64,000 bases of DNA from Siniperca chuatsi (Eukaryota; Chordata; Actinopteri; Centrarchiformes; Sinipercidae). Positions 48,601-58,749 of the stretch are shown here, one piece after another (positions within the stretch are counted from its first letter, which is position 1; every line of letters begins with the position of its first letter). The notes below the pieces were generated by a model. That model was not told the origin of the DNA and made no database searches. It was given only the letters and a program-made list of their open reading frames with translations. Position numbers and translations under genes: made by a program. The stretch is from the NCBI RefSeq assembly GCF_020085105.1, contig NC_058064.1, positions 19,383,323-19,447,322 on the forward strand, in the 5' to 3' direction.

Positions 48601-50116
48601 AAAAATATTGCCATATCTGGCCCCTAGAAGCCTCTGATGTTCATTATGACCCACAGTACAAAAGTGTTGGACAGACAAAATCATGAAGCTAACAGCATCA
48701 GGTTCAGCTTTAGGGTGGCACTAGAGGAAAGCTCACGAGGTCATTATAATAAAATGCTTTTCCCGATATAATTAGATGAGGAGAAGTATGGAAGATTTAA
48801 AATGCCTAAATAAAAACAAATATAATACATACATAAATGCATACACACATAATATGTGTTTCCTTTTTATGTGTGCATTTACTGTGTTGTAATTAAATGA
48901 AAAACACGTTAAAAGGACAATAATTTTGGTTTTTGTCTTTAATACCAGAATTAATTGTTTTTGATTGTGACATGAATTATTCCATGCCACATTCAAATCA
49001 AACACAGAAAACAAAGTGAAGAGGTTTATTGTATTTCAGTGTTGTCCAGCAGAGGCGGCATGGACCTGCCAATACTAAATGGCTTGGCATTTTCAGTCTT
49101 TCATAGAGAAGCTCACAGTTTTGTCATCTGGGGAGCATGAATGTGTTCACAAAATTGTCAAATACTGATATTTCCTGTGTGCAAGAGTGCATACAATTTC
49201 GGCCTTCGAAATGGCAGTGCTGAATGCTAAAGGAAGGGTCAGGAGGTCATCCACTGGGGACCATGAATATCCACAGGAGATGTCATGGCAATCACGCAGT
49301 CGCTGTGGAGATATCTTGGTCTAGACCAGCTCGACTGATGGTCCGATCACTGATCCTTAAGCCTCTAGGCAAACAGGACAGAAACAACCCGTACATGTAG
49401 CAGTTAGAATGCTAAAACTTTGTTAAAAATTGGTTATGTTCCAAACAACGCAACCGTTCACACAAGTTGAAATTTTTACTTGGACCCTGTTCAACTCATC
49501 TACTTTTTCACTACGCTAATTAAAGTGACTTTTAAATTGCTTGTGTCTGGCTTGTTAGGAAGCACAGGATTGGGGTGATTGTAAATTGCACTTTAAATGC
49601 ATTTTAACAAGGAATGAATATCAAAGGTATCTCTTGTACAGATATAACCTTATTAATATATTACACTGTAAAATCAGAATGTGATAGTAGCAGAACAAAA
49701 CCACCGCGGAAACTTCTTTAAACTACATATCTTAGCTGGCTGTATGGGGACCAAGTATGTCTTCAAACCAAAGACGAAGCAAGTTATGCAACACAAGACT
49801 TTTAATGCAGTAGATAAAAGTCTGTGTGAGTCATCTGGTGTATTATATATATTTTTTGAGGCGGGGATAGAGAGGGGATGATATGCAACTGTCCCAGGTC
49901 GGGATTCAAACCTGTGCCGCTGCGTTACGGACTCGGGAGCCAGTCAAGGTGCCTTGATATGTGGTACGCGTTTTACACCGTGAGCTCCAGGGGCGCCCCC
50001 AGCTTGTGTATTATAGCAGTTATAATGCTTTGCTTTTTTGTTTTACTTCATAACATTTAACAACTCTGACACTCATTTGACTTGTTTTTTCGCAGTTAAC
50101 GGATACCAAACTCTAG
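38334..50116 (+). CDS. slc26a3: Solute carrier 26A3-like anion exchanger, tandem copy b (complete, 19 coding exons, 725 aa)
   Basis: Second predicted apical Cl-/HCO3- exchanger. Coding exons: 38334-38461, 38656-38795, 40001-40111, 40443-40603, 40700-40864, 41331-41483, 42072-42154, 43332-43479, 43766-43879, 44062-44139, 44334-44429, 44542-44648, 46165-46234, 46346-46438, 46534-46629, 46718-46939, 48230-48284, 48402-48538, 50096-50116. All are GT-AG and phases join to 2178 bases. The protein starts [30 protein letters not shown] begins at residue 119, with sequon N152-I-T and [17 protein letters not shown] at 385-401. STAS spans about 519-709, with DFSAVSFLD at 638. Exon sizes equal copy a except the first (one codon shorter), the STAS exon (two codons shorter) and the tail. 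The copy a exon 35410-35469 has no counterpart. The tail ends LTDTKL, a class I PDZ-type ligand. The start ATG follows an acceptor at 38280-38281. Confidence 0.92.
38796..40000. other. Intron 2 of slc26a3 copy b
   Basis: From about 39360 to 39695 it carries a copy of the long dispersed repeat (ctcacagagctgctagcatg, gctgtagactcttagtctt). The rest is AT-rich. Confidence 0.6.
40865..42071. other. Introns 5 and 6 of slc26a3 copy b (with exon 41331-41483 between)
   Basis: No classed repeat or additional gene was seen in the two introns; the DNA is AT-rich. Confidence 0.5.
42237..43288 (+). mobile_element. hAT-like MITE with intact ends and 8-bp target duplication, in slc26a3 copy b intron 7
   Basis: The left end CAGTGGTGAAAG and right end CTTTCCACCACTG are inverted repeats. 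Both flanks carry ttcagatc (42229-42236 and 43289-43296), an exact 8-bp target-site duplication, which is diagnostic of the hAT superfamily. The 1052-bp interior has no transposase frame, so it is non-autonomous. It may contain nested material, for example the 42480-42620 tract with aacgtcttttcaacgtcaaa. Confidence 0.85.
43663..43684 (+). repeat. Poly-A run
   Basis: A22 in an intron of slc26a3 copy b, about 80 bases upstream of an exon. Possibly the tail of a degraded retroelement, but no body was recognised. Confidence 0.8.
44800..45130 (+). repeat. Dispersed repeat, copy 2 (partner at 15405-15735)
   Basis: Same ordered landmarks as the partner: agtccctagtatgggtcaag, caactca, cagtttgtaa, ctccagagcc, and gttttcacaggct. 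It lies within intron 12 of slc26a3 copy b. Confidence 0.65.
45614..45687. repeat. (TA)n microsatellite, about 74 bp
   Basis: A pure AT/TA dinucleotide run in intron 12 of slc26a3 copy b. It generates artefactual Ile-Tyr open frames on both strands. Confidence 0.95.
46940..48229. other. Intron 16 of slc26a3 copy b
   Basis: Holds a repeat copy at 47185-47505 and a C-rich run near 48020-48037. No gene or alternative exon was seen. Confidence 0.55.
47185..47505 (+). repeat. Dispersed fish repeat (same family as 1-225)
   Basis: Begins ggctgcaactgacgatta, then a series of attaatc words, then gaccaacagtccaaaaccc, accatcacagaagagtacg and gctagaaccagtgaat. Recognised as a common dispersed element of fish genomes, class not assigned. 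Confidence 0.6.
48539..50095. other. Last intron of slc26a3 copy b; counterpart of copy a penultimate exon not found
   Basis: The matching place in copy a contains a 60-base coding exon. No acceptor-exon-donor unit with the I-x-T-x-T...GG-x-L-R pattern could be read here. The intron has a reverse-oriented repeat fragment near 49230-49310 (gggtcaggaggtcatcca) and a SINE at 49858-50002. Confidence 0.55.
49858..50002 (-). mobile_element. tRNA-derived SINE fragment
   Basis: On the minus strand a head with gagctcacggtgtaa is followed by ggtttgaatcccgacctggg (B box), then tgcatatcatcccctctcta. This matches a common fish SINE pattern. It is truncated at its 3' end. Confidence 0.65.
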
Positions 50117-50418
50117 AAGAGCAACTGTCTCCAAGGACATCCTTTCAAAAAGACCATTCAACCAAAGAATCACACAGAATTGGTGTTTAATATACTGTAC
50201 CATATAATCTGCTGTACTCACATACTACTACAACACAATATTTTGCATATTTAGTGAGGGAGTTCTTCTAAAGTTTTATTTTAAAACGCTTTAAAGTGCA
50301 TGTGATTTTTTTTATTTTTTATAAATGATCCAGTGCAGGGTGTTGTCACTGGACTTGTCACTCTACTGCAGTGTCCTTTTTCAGAACGTTTCTTTGACAT
50401 ATGCAATATATTTTCAAG

Positions 50419-50424
50419 AATAAA
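50419..50424 (+). terminator. Polyadenylation signal of slc26a3 copy b
   Basis: AATAAA about 300 bases after the stop codon at 50114-50116. It faces the cbll1 poly(A) signal about 310 bases away, consistent with tail-to-tail genes. Confidence 0.65.
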
Positions 50425-50729
50425 TGACGATACAAAAAGCATTTGGTGTAACAGAGGGTGTTAAATCTATTCATTATGTCAATCAAATGGATCTTAAATA
50501 CGCGGCATGTAGATGGTGAAAACCAGCCCTCACTGTGAGGTGTCACTGCACTTCCAATATTGAGATACAGTGAGGATTAAAAGACAATAACCTTTTTCTA
50601 AACAAACATTGAAAGTTTGTAAGCGATAAAAGGACCCTGGAATCGAGCTGCTGCGGTAAGGCCTTAATGGTACGCGCTTTATCAGTCATCATATCAAACA
50701 AGGAGGAGATGCAAATCTGCCGTTAAAAA

Positions 50730-50735
50730 TTTATT
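50730..50735 (-). terminator. Polyadenylation signal of cbll1
   Basis: On the minus strand AATAAA lies about 310 bases past the cbll1 stop codon. It is the first canonical hexamer seen in that 3' UTR. Confidence 0.55.
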
Positions 50736-51044
50736 GAGACATAGTTAGCGTCTTTGAATGTACAGTACATATGCGTGTAATCAGCTGACATATATACAGA
50801 AATATTTACCATACGCTATTAAAAAAAAGGGACATTCCTGCTCTTCTCCAAGTCTACTGTATGTTCAGTGGGAAGTTCAATTACACTTAACTAAAATGTG
50901 CAGCACATACACATTTGCTTCGGGGCAATTTTATCAAAATGAAAGTCCTACATCCTGTAACCCTGAGGTTTACTATCACATTATTCACACAAGTAGCATG
51001 GAACAGAATGACACAGACTGTTGCCCATTCATTCAGTTGGCAGT

Positions 51045-54000
51045 TTACTGATAATAAGGCCGATAGCGGCCCTGATCTGGGTGGTGCGGTCCAGGCATCT
51101 GGCCCTGAGGAGGAGGACCCTGCATTCGTGGAGGTGGGGGCCCTCTCGGAGCAGGCCACATCCCAGGACTGAGCCCTCCTGGCTGGCTGAACGGGGGACT
51201 GAGGGTGCCCTGGTCTTCAGAGAACTGCTGCATGGAGTTGGGATTGTAATGATGAGGTGGGGGCATTGACAGGGGGGCCACTGTGTTGTGGTGGAGGTCC
51301 TGGGGGCGGGTGGTTCATATAGGGGGGCATCTGGCCCATGATGTGCCCTGGTGGTGGAGTGATTGGTGGGGGAGCTGTGGACATGGGGGGAGGAGGGGCC
51401 TGGTTATACACCATGTGTGGGGTCCCAGAGGCCTGGGGAGGATGCTGCATGGGGTGGCTGATCGGAGGAGGTGGGGGAGGTGGGGGGCCAAAGTGCTGCT
51501 GCGGTGGTGCCATCATGTGGTGAGAGTGGGACACTACAGATGGCTGGCCAGGATAGTCCCCGGGGTGGTGGTGGGGTGGTTGAGCAGGGCCTGGCCCACC
51601 AGAGTGGGGCTCCCGAGAGGAAGAGGAGTCATCTTGGATGGGCACGGTGATGAGATTGCTGTGTTTACGGGTTGTTACCGTGGCAATGCGGAATGTCTCG
51701 GGACCAAGAGCGGAGGGCGGGGGCGGGGCTTCGTGAGCTGTAGGTGGGGGTGGCTGACTGTAGGGGTCATGACTGCTGTGCTGGAGCGGGTTGGGGAGGT
51801 GAACGTGGTTCTTGGGTAAGTGAGGTGGAGGCACGCGGAACCGCTCAGGGACCTCAGATGTAGGGGGCAGGTGCACGGGCTCCTGTCGGCCAGTGGAAGA
51901 CTTGGCTGCCCTCATGTGGCGGTGGTTGACATGGGCCTGCAGATCACGCTGGGACAGGTAGGTGCGCTTGCATCCCGGCACAACACTGCACATGTACAGG
52001 GAACCACGCTGGCACTGCTCGATGCGCTGCACTGGGTCTGTGCAGTTGTACAAGGTGAGGCTGAACACACAGGGGACAAAAGTTCAGTGACAAAGCAGTA
52101 ATAAAACACATCTGAGCTGCTTTACAAAATGCTACATACCCCTTTAGTCAAAATACTGCTTCGGGTTCAGTAAATATTTAAAAAACACCACTCAGAATCT
52201 AGGATGTTAAAACTGAGAGGAATTGCAATATCCACCACATCAAGACTACACATTTAAAATGTCTCCAGAAGAGCTCACCCAGGGCACATCTTTTCCCCTT
52301 TCTTCTCGTGAAGCAAAGCACAATCGTAGCAGAAAACATGTTTGCAGGGGATCTGAGGAGTTAGAGGGCAAGAGTTACACATGAACATTTCTCTGCGACT
52401 GCCTGCAGAGAGAGCTCAGTTCAACAAAGTACATACCATCCGCCCATATAGCTGGATAGGAAGACCACATTTATCACAAAAGTGAATTGGTACTTCATCC
52501 CTTTCTCCAATCAAATGTAACTGTTGGAAAAAAACAAAAAAAAAACAAAGCTCAAAATCACAGGTAACTACCATTAAAACACACTCAAATACAGTTACTA
52601 GGATATCATTAGCACTGAGAATGTGTCTACTTTTTTGTTTGCTCATTCTTTGAGATTGGATCTGACAATTCCCCACACAGGAAAAATAGGAAGCTAATTA
52701 TTTAAACCAGTCTGACACGGTCATTGATATCCGTCTGAAAATGCTGTATGGGCTGTTGAGTCGTTTCACTCTGCACAGGTGATGTACCTTATAGTCCCAA
52801 AACAGTTGCTGGGGGAATCTCCTCTGACTTGCAAACACATCACCAGCTTTAGCTCCACAATCACGCCTCTCTTCTTGCTTGAAGCCAAAGTTATCTGTAA
52901 CACAAAAGAGACAAGTATTAATAATGCAGTGCAGAAAAACAAAGACAGCCCTAAAACCCAGATAAGTGGTGATTTAGCAGTCTAAGTGAATAGCTACAAC
53001 AAAAATTAATTGAGCATGAAAAAAATTCTCTGTATGCCAATCTGACACTGTAAATTAAATGTAAAATATAATCAAAACCAAAATTGAAATAAAATATTTG
53101 TACTTGTATTTGTGTGGTGAGAGCTAGACTACAAGAGGGCAAAAACATGTCGATTTCAAGAAAGCCTTTGACTGGATCAATGGAGATCTTCTGGAGTGCA
53201 AGTGCTTGCTCTGGTATAGATGGTAAATTTTACAATGCTATCGAAACCTTGTACAAAGCCCCAGTTGCATGTTTACAGTTAAATAAACTTCAGGACTGGC
53301 TGGTGTCCTACTCCATCTGGGGTGAAGCAGGGAGATGTGCCCTCCCCAACTTTTTTTGCCCTTTTTGTTTTCTTGGGGTGCATAAATATACAGCTAAGCA
53401 GGCTATTGAAGGTGACATGGGATAGGAACCGCCTGGTCCAGTTGCTAGAGGAAAGGCTAACCAAAAAATGTTTTAACTGGGACAGAGCACGCAGTTACCC
53501 TTGGTTAAGAGAGGTGTCTGCAATATTTAGTGTAATATAAATATAGTAAAAAAAACTACTAAAGATCCATAAGGAACAATGGACGGATGAGATTTGGAAT
53601 AAGCCAAAGCTCAGAAACTATGTTCAAATCCAAGAGGATTACTACACTGAGCCTTATATACAATTCAATTTCCCTGTGTACTCAGAACTGGTACCTTGCC
53701 TCTGGCAACTGAGGAGGCAGATATAAAAGGTATTCCTGAAGAGCAGCGTTTATGCGTTTTTGTGTGATCTTAGTGTTGCTGAGGATTAATTTCATTTTGT
53801 ATTCCACTGCCCCATGTACCGCGACCTGAGGAATCATTTGTATGAAAAAAATGCAGTTGAGGAACCCTGATTTGTTTTGGTTGTCAGAAGGTAATATGTT
53901 GAGTTGGCTCTTTAATGAAGAGGTTTTTGCTTTAGCAAGATTTATAGACAATGCATGGAAACTAAGACAGAGAACACTATATGCATCATAATATCTTATT

Positions 54001-55006
54001 TGTTATGGAAAGTGAATATTCAGAAATTAGCTTTAATGTGACTCTAGCCGGGTTTCCACCAAAAATGTTCAGTATAGTACCCTTGAAAACCTTAGATATG
54101 ATTTGCGTTTCCCCCGCTGACAGTACAGTAGACGAGACTTTTCTTGGTCGTGAGAAGCTGCAGCATTTATTAACTGACACGTTGTAACCTACATTGTACT
54201 TTTGCATGCTTAGTTTGAGCAAAGGCTGCAGGTAGCAAGACAACAGACTGCTGAAAAAAACAGGAGAGTGTGGGAAATCCTACATGAGAGCGCCGACGAT
54301 GAGACTCTGGTTGCGCCGATCCTCTCTGACCAATCAGTGGTCTGCAGTGTTTTAACTCCACCTTTTAGTATTGGCTCAGCTCGCTTGGGACATCGACAGA
54401 GGGGTAATGAAAAAACGGGGCTGAATGGAGTGGTTCTATTGGTACCATTCACAACTTTTGCCAATGGAAACGCAAAAATAACCCGTTCTAATGTGTAATG
54501 AACTGAGCTGAACTGCACTGCTTGGTGGAAATGCGGGCTTCTGTCACTGGCATGGACAAGTGGAGAGAGAACAGGTGGAGAGGTATTTGTGAAAAAGTCG
54601 CAGTGTTATTTACCTGTAATCTACCATTTCTAACGATGTTCAAATGTATGTGTGGTGGAAGATAAACAGGCCTCCTGGCACAGTACAACTCTCAAAGATG
54701 TATCCTTATCTTACAGCCCTAATTTGTATTGCATTGAATTTTTAAGTTATCATACTATTCTGAGATCACATGTCAAACTGTTGTTTTGACATGATCAACT
54801 CAAAAATGTTTGCATAAGTCAGTAACAACCATCAGTGTTTAAGCAATGAGTGAGAACATTATAGTTAAAATGAAAGTCTAATCTCTCATTTTAGGTGTCA
54901 ATGATTCCTTTATACCAATTTCAAATGTTTTTATTATTTAATTTGTCAAAAGTCTGGCATGGGCTTAATGGGTACCTAATGTACCCTTTAATCCCCATTG
55001 GTGTTC

Positions 55007-55067
<61 letters not shown>

Positions 55068-58000
55068 TATTTAAATCTTTAATCTCTTAGCTCTCAACAG
55101 CTATTTTCATTTTGTCTCCCCTATCCTATGGCCTGTAAATGACATTTGAAATAGGTGTAACCAGCTTTTTTGCTGTGTTGTCAACACAGAAAAAGCTAAA
55201 CTTACAACATGTCTTCTTTGGGATGTAGCCAAAAAACTATTTAAGAACAAAATCAAAACTATAGTGAAAATTACTCTTCAATATTTCATCTTTCAGTATG
55301 TGTTGTCATTTTGTCTGTATATCTGGTGAGCTGTTGGCATTTGAATTTTCCAAAATTTCTGGTCCAGCCAGCTGGTTGAGAACAGAACAGTTTGCAGGTT
55401 CAATATCAATGTTCTCAGGATAGTAAATGGGTCAAGTTATTGTTTATTTACAAATAAATAATAACTTTCATTGATTTTCAAATGTTAATCACATTTAGGC
55501 TAGTAGTTTGAAAACAGAGACATCCGTCATAACTTACTGACGCGCAATCATTAGCCTATAATTTAACCAAATTAAACAAGATGTCAACATTCTGCAATGT
55601 CTACTACTAACGTAGGCCTATGCTCTTTGAGATGACTGTATATAATATACATACAATCACACATATATGATATTTAAATATGGGTATTAATTATCTGAAT
55701 TATGGAGCTGATTCATCAGGTGAGCTCAAAATTAGGGAGGAAAATGGTTCAAAGGTCAAAAGGGAGAAAATCCCCTTTAAAACACAGTCAGGTGGGCTTA
55801 AAGGGAACATCAGCGAATTTGAATTTTGGTTAAACATTAAAAACAACTATATGAAATAAATCTATATATGGGGCACTAACATAACATGAAAAGTATAAAT
55901 TGATCATGCAGAGAAGTAAGTAGCTATACTCATTTACATCCACCCCAGACAGTGTGACTGGTTTGCTAGCGTCCCCTTTAAGCCCACCAGGTAAAATGTT
56001 GATTAAAAAATAAATAAAGATAAACATACACATTTATTGTCTATTTAACAGTATAATAAATAAACTCCATACAAAAATATAAACTATACATGCTTGTCAT
56101 GCTTTATGTCATTGCAATGAACCATACTATGCAGCTCTGTATTGATGCAGCATGTGGTCTGTTTGCTGGCATCCTAGAACTCATATTTTGATTTCAAAAG
56201 AAACAATATTTCTAATTCTAGTACTATTCTAACATATATCTTATTTAAAAGCACTAACCACTTAAATTTAGATAACAATTGAGTACTTATCAAAAAAACA
56301 GGAGTAGAAATATGCAAAACAATGTTATCTTCTGAGGGTACCAAAATCACCAAAGTTATTTTGGTGTGCCTGCTGGGATCAGCAGGCACATGTCACACAT
56401 GTGCTTCGATAACGCCATATTGACAAATCTGATTGGCTTACAATCAAAAGTGTCATTATGTAACAAGCAGCTTCATTGGAAGAAACATCACAGAAAAAGT
56501 GATGTACTTTTAATTTAACTCAGAAGTTGCAAGTGGGCTTAAATGGTACGTGGGCTTAATAGGGACGTTTACCCTATTTCAGCACTGTGCTCGTTTTTAC
56601 TGCACTACGTATAACAACTGAAGAGAGTATTTAATTGTGTATGAGCCCCTGTAGATCATTTGAGTTGCAGTCTAATATAGATTGTGGTCACAATGAGTAA
56701 TTAATTGGCACCATCTGGTGGTGCAAAGGTAAACTGCATGATGTCGCCACAGTTTTCGATTCTAAAAAAATGCTAAAATCAGTTATTACTAAAACTTTAC
56801 TCCCAATTAATATTTTGTTTTACAAATTACACATTATTCCAATCCTGGTCCTCGAGACCCCCAGTTAAGAGAATCCCACTTAAAACAAGGACTACTAAAA
56901 CGTTCTTTATTGCATAAACTGCTAGTACATCAGACACAAACAAAATTCTGTAATTTTGCAAAAGTTAAATCTTAAAAACTTTATGATGACATATGGCAGA
57001 ACAGAAAAACTGCATTGGCAAAGCGGAAAGGAGGTCAAACTTTTGGCCCTCACAACAACACTGACTAAAAGACACCAACAACACCACCTTAGCTACTGCC
57101 TCCGATATAACATCCAAGATTAATCAGTGCCTCGGACAGGTCACAACAAAAAAACACAAGCTTCGACCAACAGTTTGTTGTTTTGTAATCCCCATTTAGC
57201 TATTATGACCTTTGTCACATGACACCTGATAAAGCTCAATTCTAAAGTTTAAGCAGACAATAAGACCAAAAAACAAAAAAGTTATTTAAAAAATAAAATA
57301 GGACATCATACACACTATATATTTTTGCTACCTGCATGAAACAACCGTAAACTTTCAATTTGCACACTGTCTCAGTCCCTCTAACAATGCTGTTTTTAAG
57401 GTAACATCCTTAAAAGAAAAAGAGGCATGGTCTACTGCAGAATGCGCCTACCGTCTTCTCCAGCCTCACTTTTGGATGGCCTGCTGCTGGGTCTCTGGAT
57501 GCGGGGCTGAGGTTTGCTCCTTATGGGCTGCTTGGATATGAGCTTGATGGGGATTCGCCTGCGAACATCTGGGCCACCCAAAATCCCAGAACCATCGCTT
57601 CCTTGAAGATCATTATCTGCTGGGGAAAAAGGTAGTGCAAAAAAAAAAAAAAAACAACTGACTGATGACACTTTTGAGAGTCTTATAGTGCAGGAACCTC
57701 TAAATAATTTCAAATGAATATCCTCCGGTTTCAGGTAAAATGCTCGAAGTCAGGATGTGCAAATGCACTGTGATGGGGCGTGTGATATTGGCCCCTGCCT
57801 GTCCACAGGTTTTTTTTAATATTACATTGCAGATTAACAATCCCTTGTTGAGTTGGGAATGCTACTGACGGCACACGTTTTGGAGAAAATCCTCACCGCC
57901 ACAGCCCCGACGGTTGGGGTAGAGCAAGAATGCTACATTCAAAGTTACTAATGTGTGATAATGTCTTTTAACTTTGGGTAACCAGCTAGATTAACGATTG

Positions 58001-58560
58001 AAAATAATCTATTATGACCGTATCGGTCTGGCTTTAGGACTGTAATATAAATAGTTAAGGACTCCGCAAGTATCTTTCTGAAGACATGCGATTAGTTCTG
58101 TCAGCGCTTACAATATCTTAGCTAGCATCATGCTAACGTTGGTCAGATAGCATTCTCAATCGCAGCTAGCGGTTGCGCCTACTTACAGAGACTGTACTAA
58201 CATGTGGAAAATGTAATGTTCCCCATTTCATATTGTAACTGTGTAAACTCGACTACAACGTTGTATGTGCTCTTATAGATTCATTTAGAACTCAACGTTA
58301 ACTTTTGGTGAACAAAAGTGTTCTAGCGTTACTCCATCGCTAGCCTGTTTTTAGCTAACGTTAGCCTGGACCAGACTAGTTTTAACTGCTCTGGAAGATA
58401 ACGAGATGCCGTAGCAAACCCGACTGCAGAGAGGGTGATATGTAGTTGTCTGAAGAGCTGGTACAACAACAACTATGACTGTGTAGTGAGAAATAAATCA
58501 CATAAAAGAAGTTTGTAAACGTCGGCCCTACTGGGCATTTTGCTTACCGCTTTGGTCCAT
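51045..58560 (-). CDS. cbll1: E3 ubiquitin ligase Hakai (Cbl proto-oncogene like 1), with disrupted last exon
   Basis: RING-type E3 ligase known for E-cadherin ubiquitination and for the m6A writer complex. Coding exons on the minus strand: 58548-58560 (MDQS), 57452-57616, 52788-52894, 52437-52520, 52279-52352, and 51045-52045 (or to 52060). The N-terminal [13 protein letters not shown], the RING cysteines C110/C113, C126, H128, C131, C134, C146, C149, the zinc-finger region [15 protein letters not shown], and the long Pro/His-rich tail ending RYRPYYQ all match human CBLL1. Expected length about 480 aa (human 491). Two oddities: the base before the last exon is A where AG is needed, and the final ~70 residues are in another frame. 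Either assembly error or decay could explain these. Tail-to-tail with slc26a3 copy b. The intron of 52895-57451 is repeat-filled. Confidence 0.9.
51254..51280 (-). other. cbll1: Frame disruption in the cbll1 last exon
   Basis: On the minus strand the upstream frame reads ...[14 protein letters not shown] and runs to a stop at 51217. The conserved C-terminus [21 protein letters not shown] lies in a second frame. Two C homopolymers on the coding strand (plus-strand G5 at 51259-51263 and G6 at 51272-51277) are the likely site: one extra C restores or breaks the frame. Removing one base gives a length divisible by three. Confidence 0.75.
53110..53960 (+). pseudogene. LINE reverse transcriptase fragment inside cbll1 intron 2
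   Basis: Plus-strand frames read [19 protein letters not shown] (the RT palm motif with the first catalytic Asp). After a shift comes [19 protein letters not shown] (the G-V-x-Q-G-D-x-x-S-P-x-x-F-x-x-F motif). Further down, [19 protein letters not shown] resembles the C-terminal region of fish L1-type LINEs. Frame shifts and a missing YADD segment show it is dead and internally deleted. Confidence 0.75.
54048..54538. mobile_element. MITE with GGTTTCCACCAA-type inverted ends
   Basis: Left ccgggtttccaccaaa and right cttggtggaaatgcggg are inverted repeats. The interior includes gaccaatcagtggtctgcag and gtaccattcacaac and lacks a transposase. Open frames here mirror each other on both strands and are not genes. 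No clean target duplication was found. Confidence 0.65.
55010..55065. repeat. (TA)n microsatellite, about 56 bp
   Basis: A pure TA dinucleotide run inside cbll1 intron 2. Confidence 0.95.
55791..55988. repeat. Short foldback: 15-bp perfect inverted repeat around about 170 bp
   Basis: Left ggtgggcttaaaggg and right ccctttaagcccacc are exact reverse complements. Related words (tgggcttaatgggtacc at 54960, gtgggcttaaatggtacgtg at 56533) occur nearby, suggesting a wider foldback or nested element between about 54.95 and 56.6 kb. Confidence 0.6.
56600..57440. other. Part of cbll1 intron 2 without recognised content
   Basis: AT-rich DNA between the foldback-like tract and cbll1 exon 2. No repeats or frames of note. 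Confidence 0.5.
57617..58547. other. Intron 1 of cbll1
   Basis: Donor gtaag at 58547 on the minus strand. It ends in a tandem acceptor (cagcag) at 57617-57622. It has several AACGTT and TAACGTTA words at 58130-58365. No repeat was recognised. Confidence 0.6.
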
Positions 58561-58720
58561 GATTCAACGAGTGAACACAATGCATTGTGGGACAGAAGTG
58601 GGCGAGGAGAAGATGTGAAAGCGAGAGGAAAGGAAAGAAGGGAGGAGGGAAGGAAAATAAGTGGGGAGAAAGGCGAACAATGCGTGAGATGACGATGAGT
58701 GGAGAAAATCAGAAAGAGAA
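58561..58720 (-). promoter_or_regulatory. Probable cbll1 5' UTR and promoter region
   Basis: Directly upstream of the cbll1 ATG at 58560. It has acaatgcattgtgggac, a GC/KLF-like gtgggcgag, and a purine-rich stretch on the plus strand. No TATA box is evident. Position relative to the start codon is the main support. Confidence 0.45.
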
Positions 58721-58749
58721 AAAACAATAGGAAGCAAAAATGTCAGGAC

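Larger units (their letters stand above)
52895..57451. other. Intron 2 of cbll1 (4.56 kb), repeat-rich
   Basis: Bounded by a donor gtaggc on the minus strand at 57451 and an acceptor ttacag at 52895. It contains a LINE fragment, a MITE, a (TA)n run and a foldback pair, listed separately. No extra cbll1 exon was seen. Confidence 0.65.

Noticed and set aside
51283-51819. 178-residue plus-strand frame rich in Gly, Trp and Arg
   Set aside because: It is the antisense shadow of the Pro/His-rich cbll1 tail; the minus strand carries the conserved protein.
54268-54518. Frames on both strands within cbll1 intron 2
   Set aside because: They lie inside the MITE at 54048-54538 and mirror each other.
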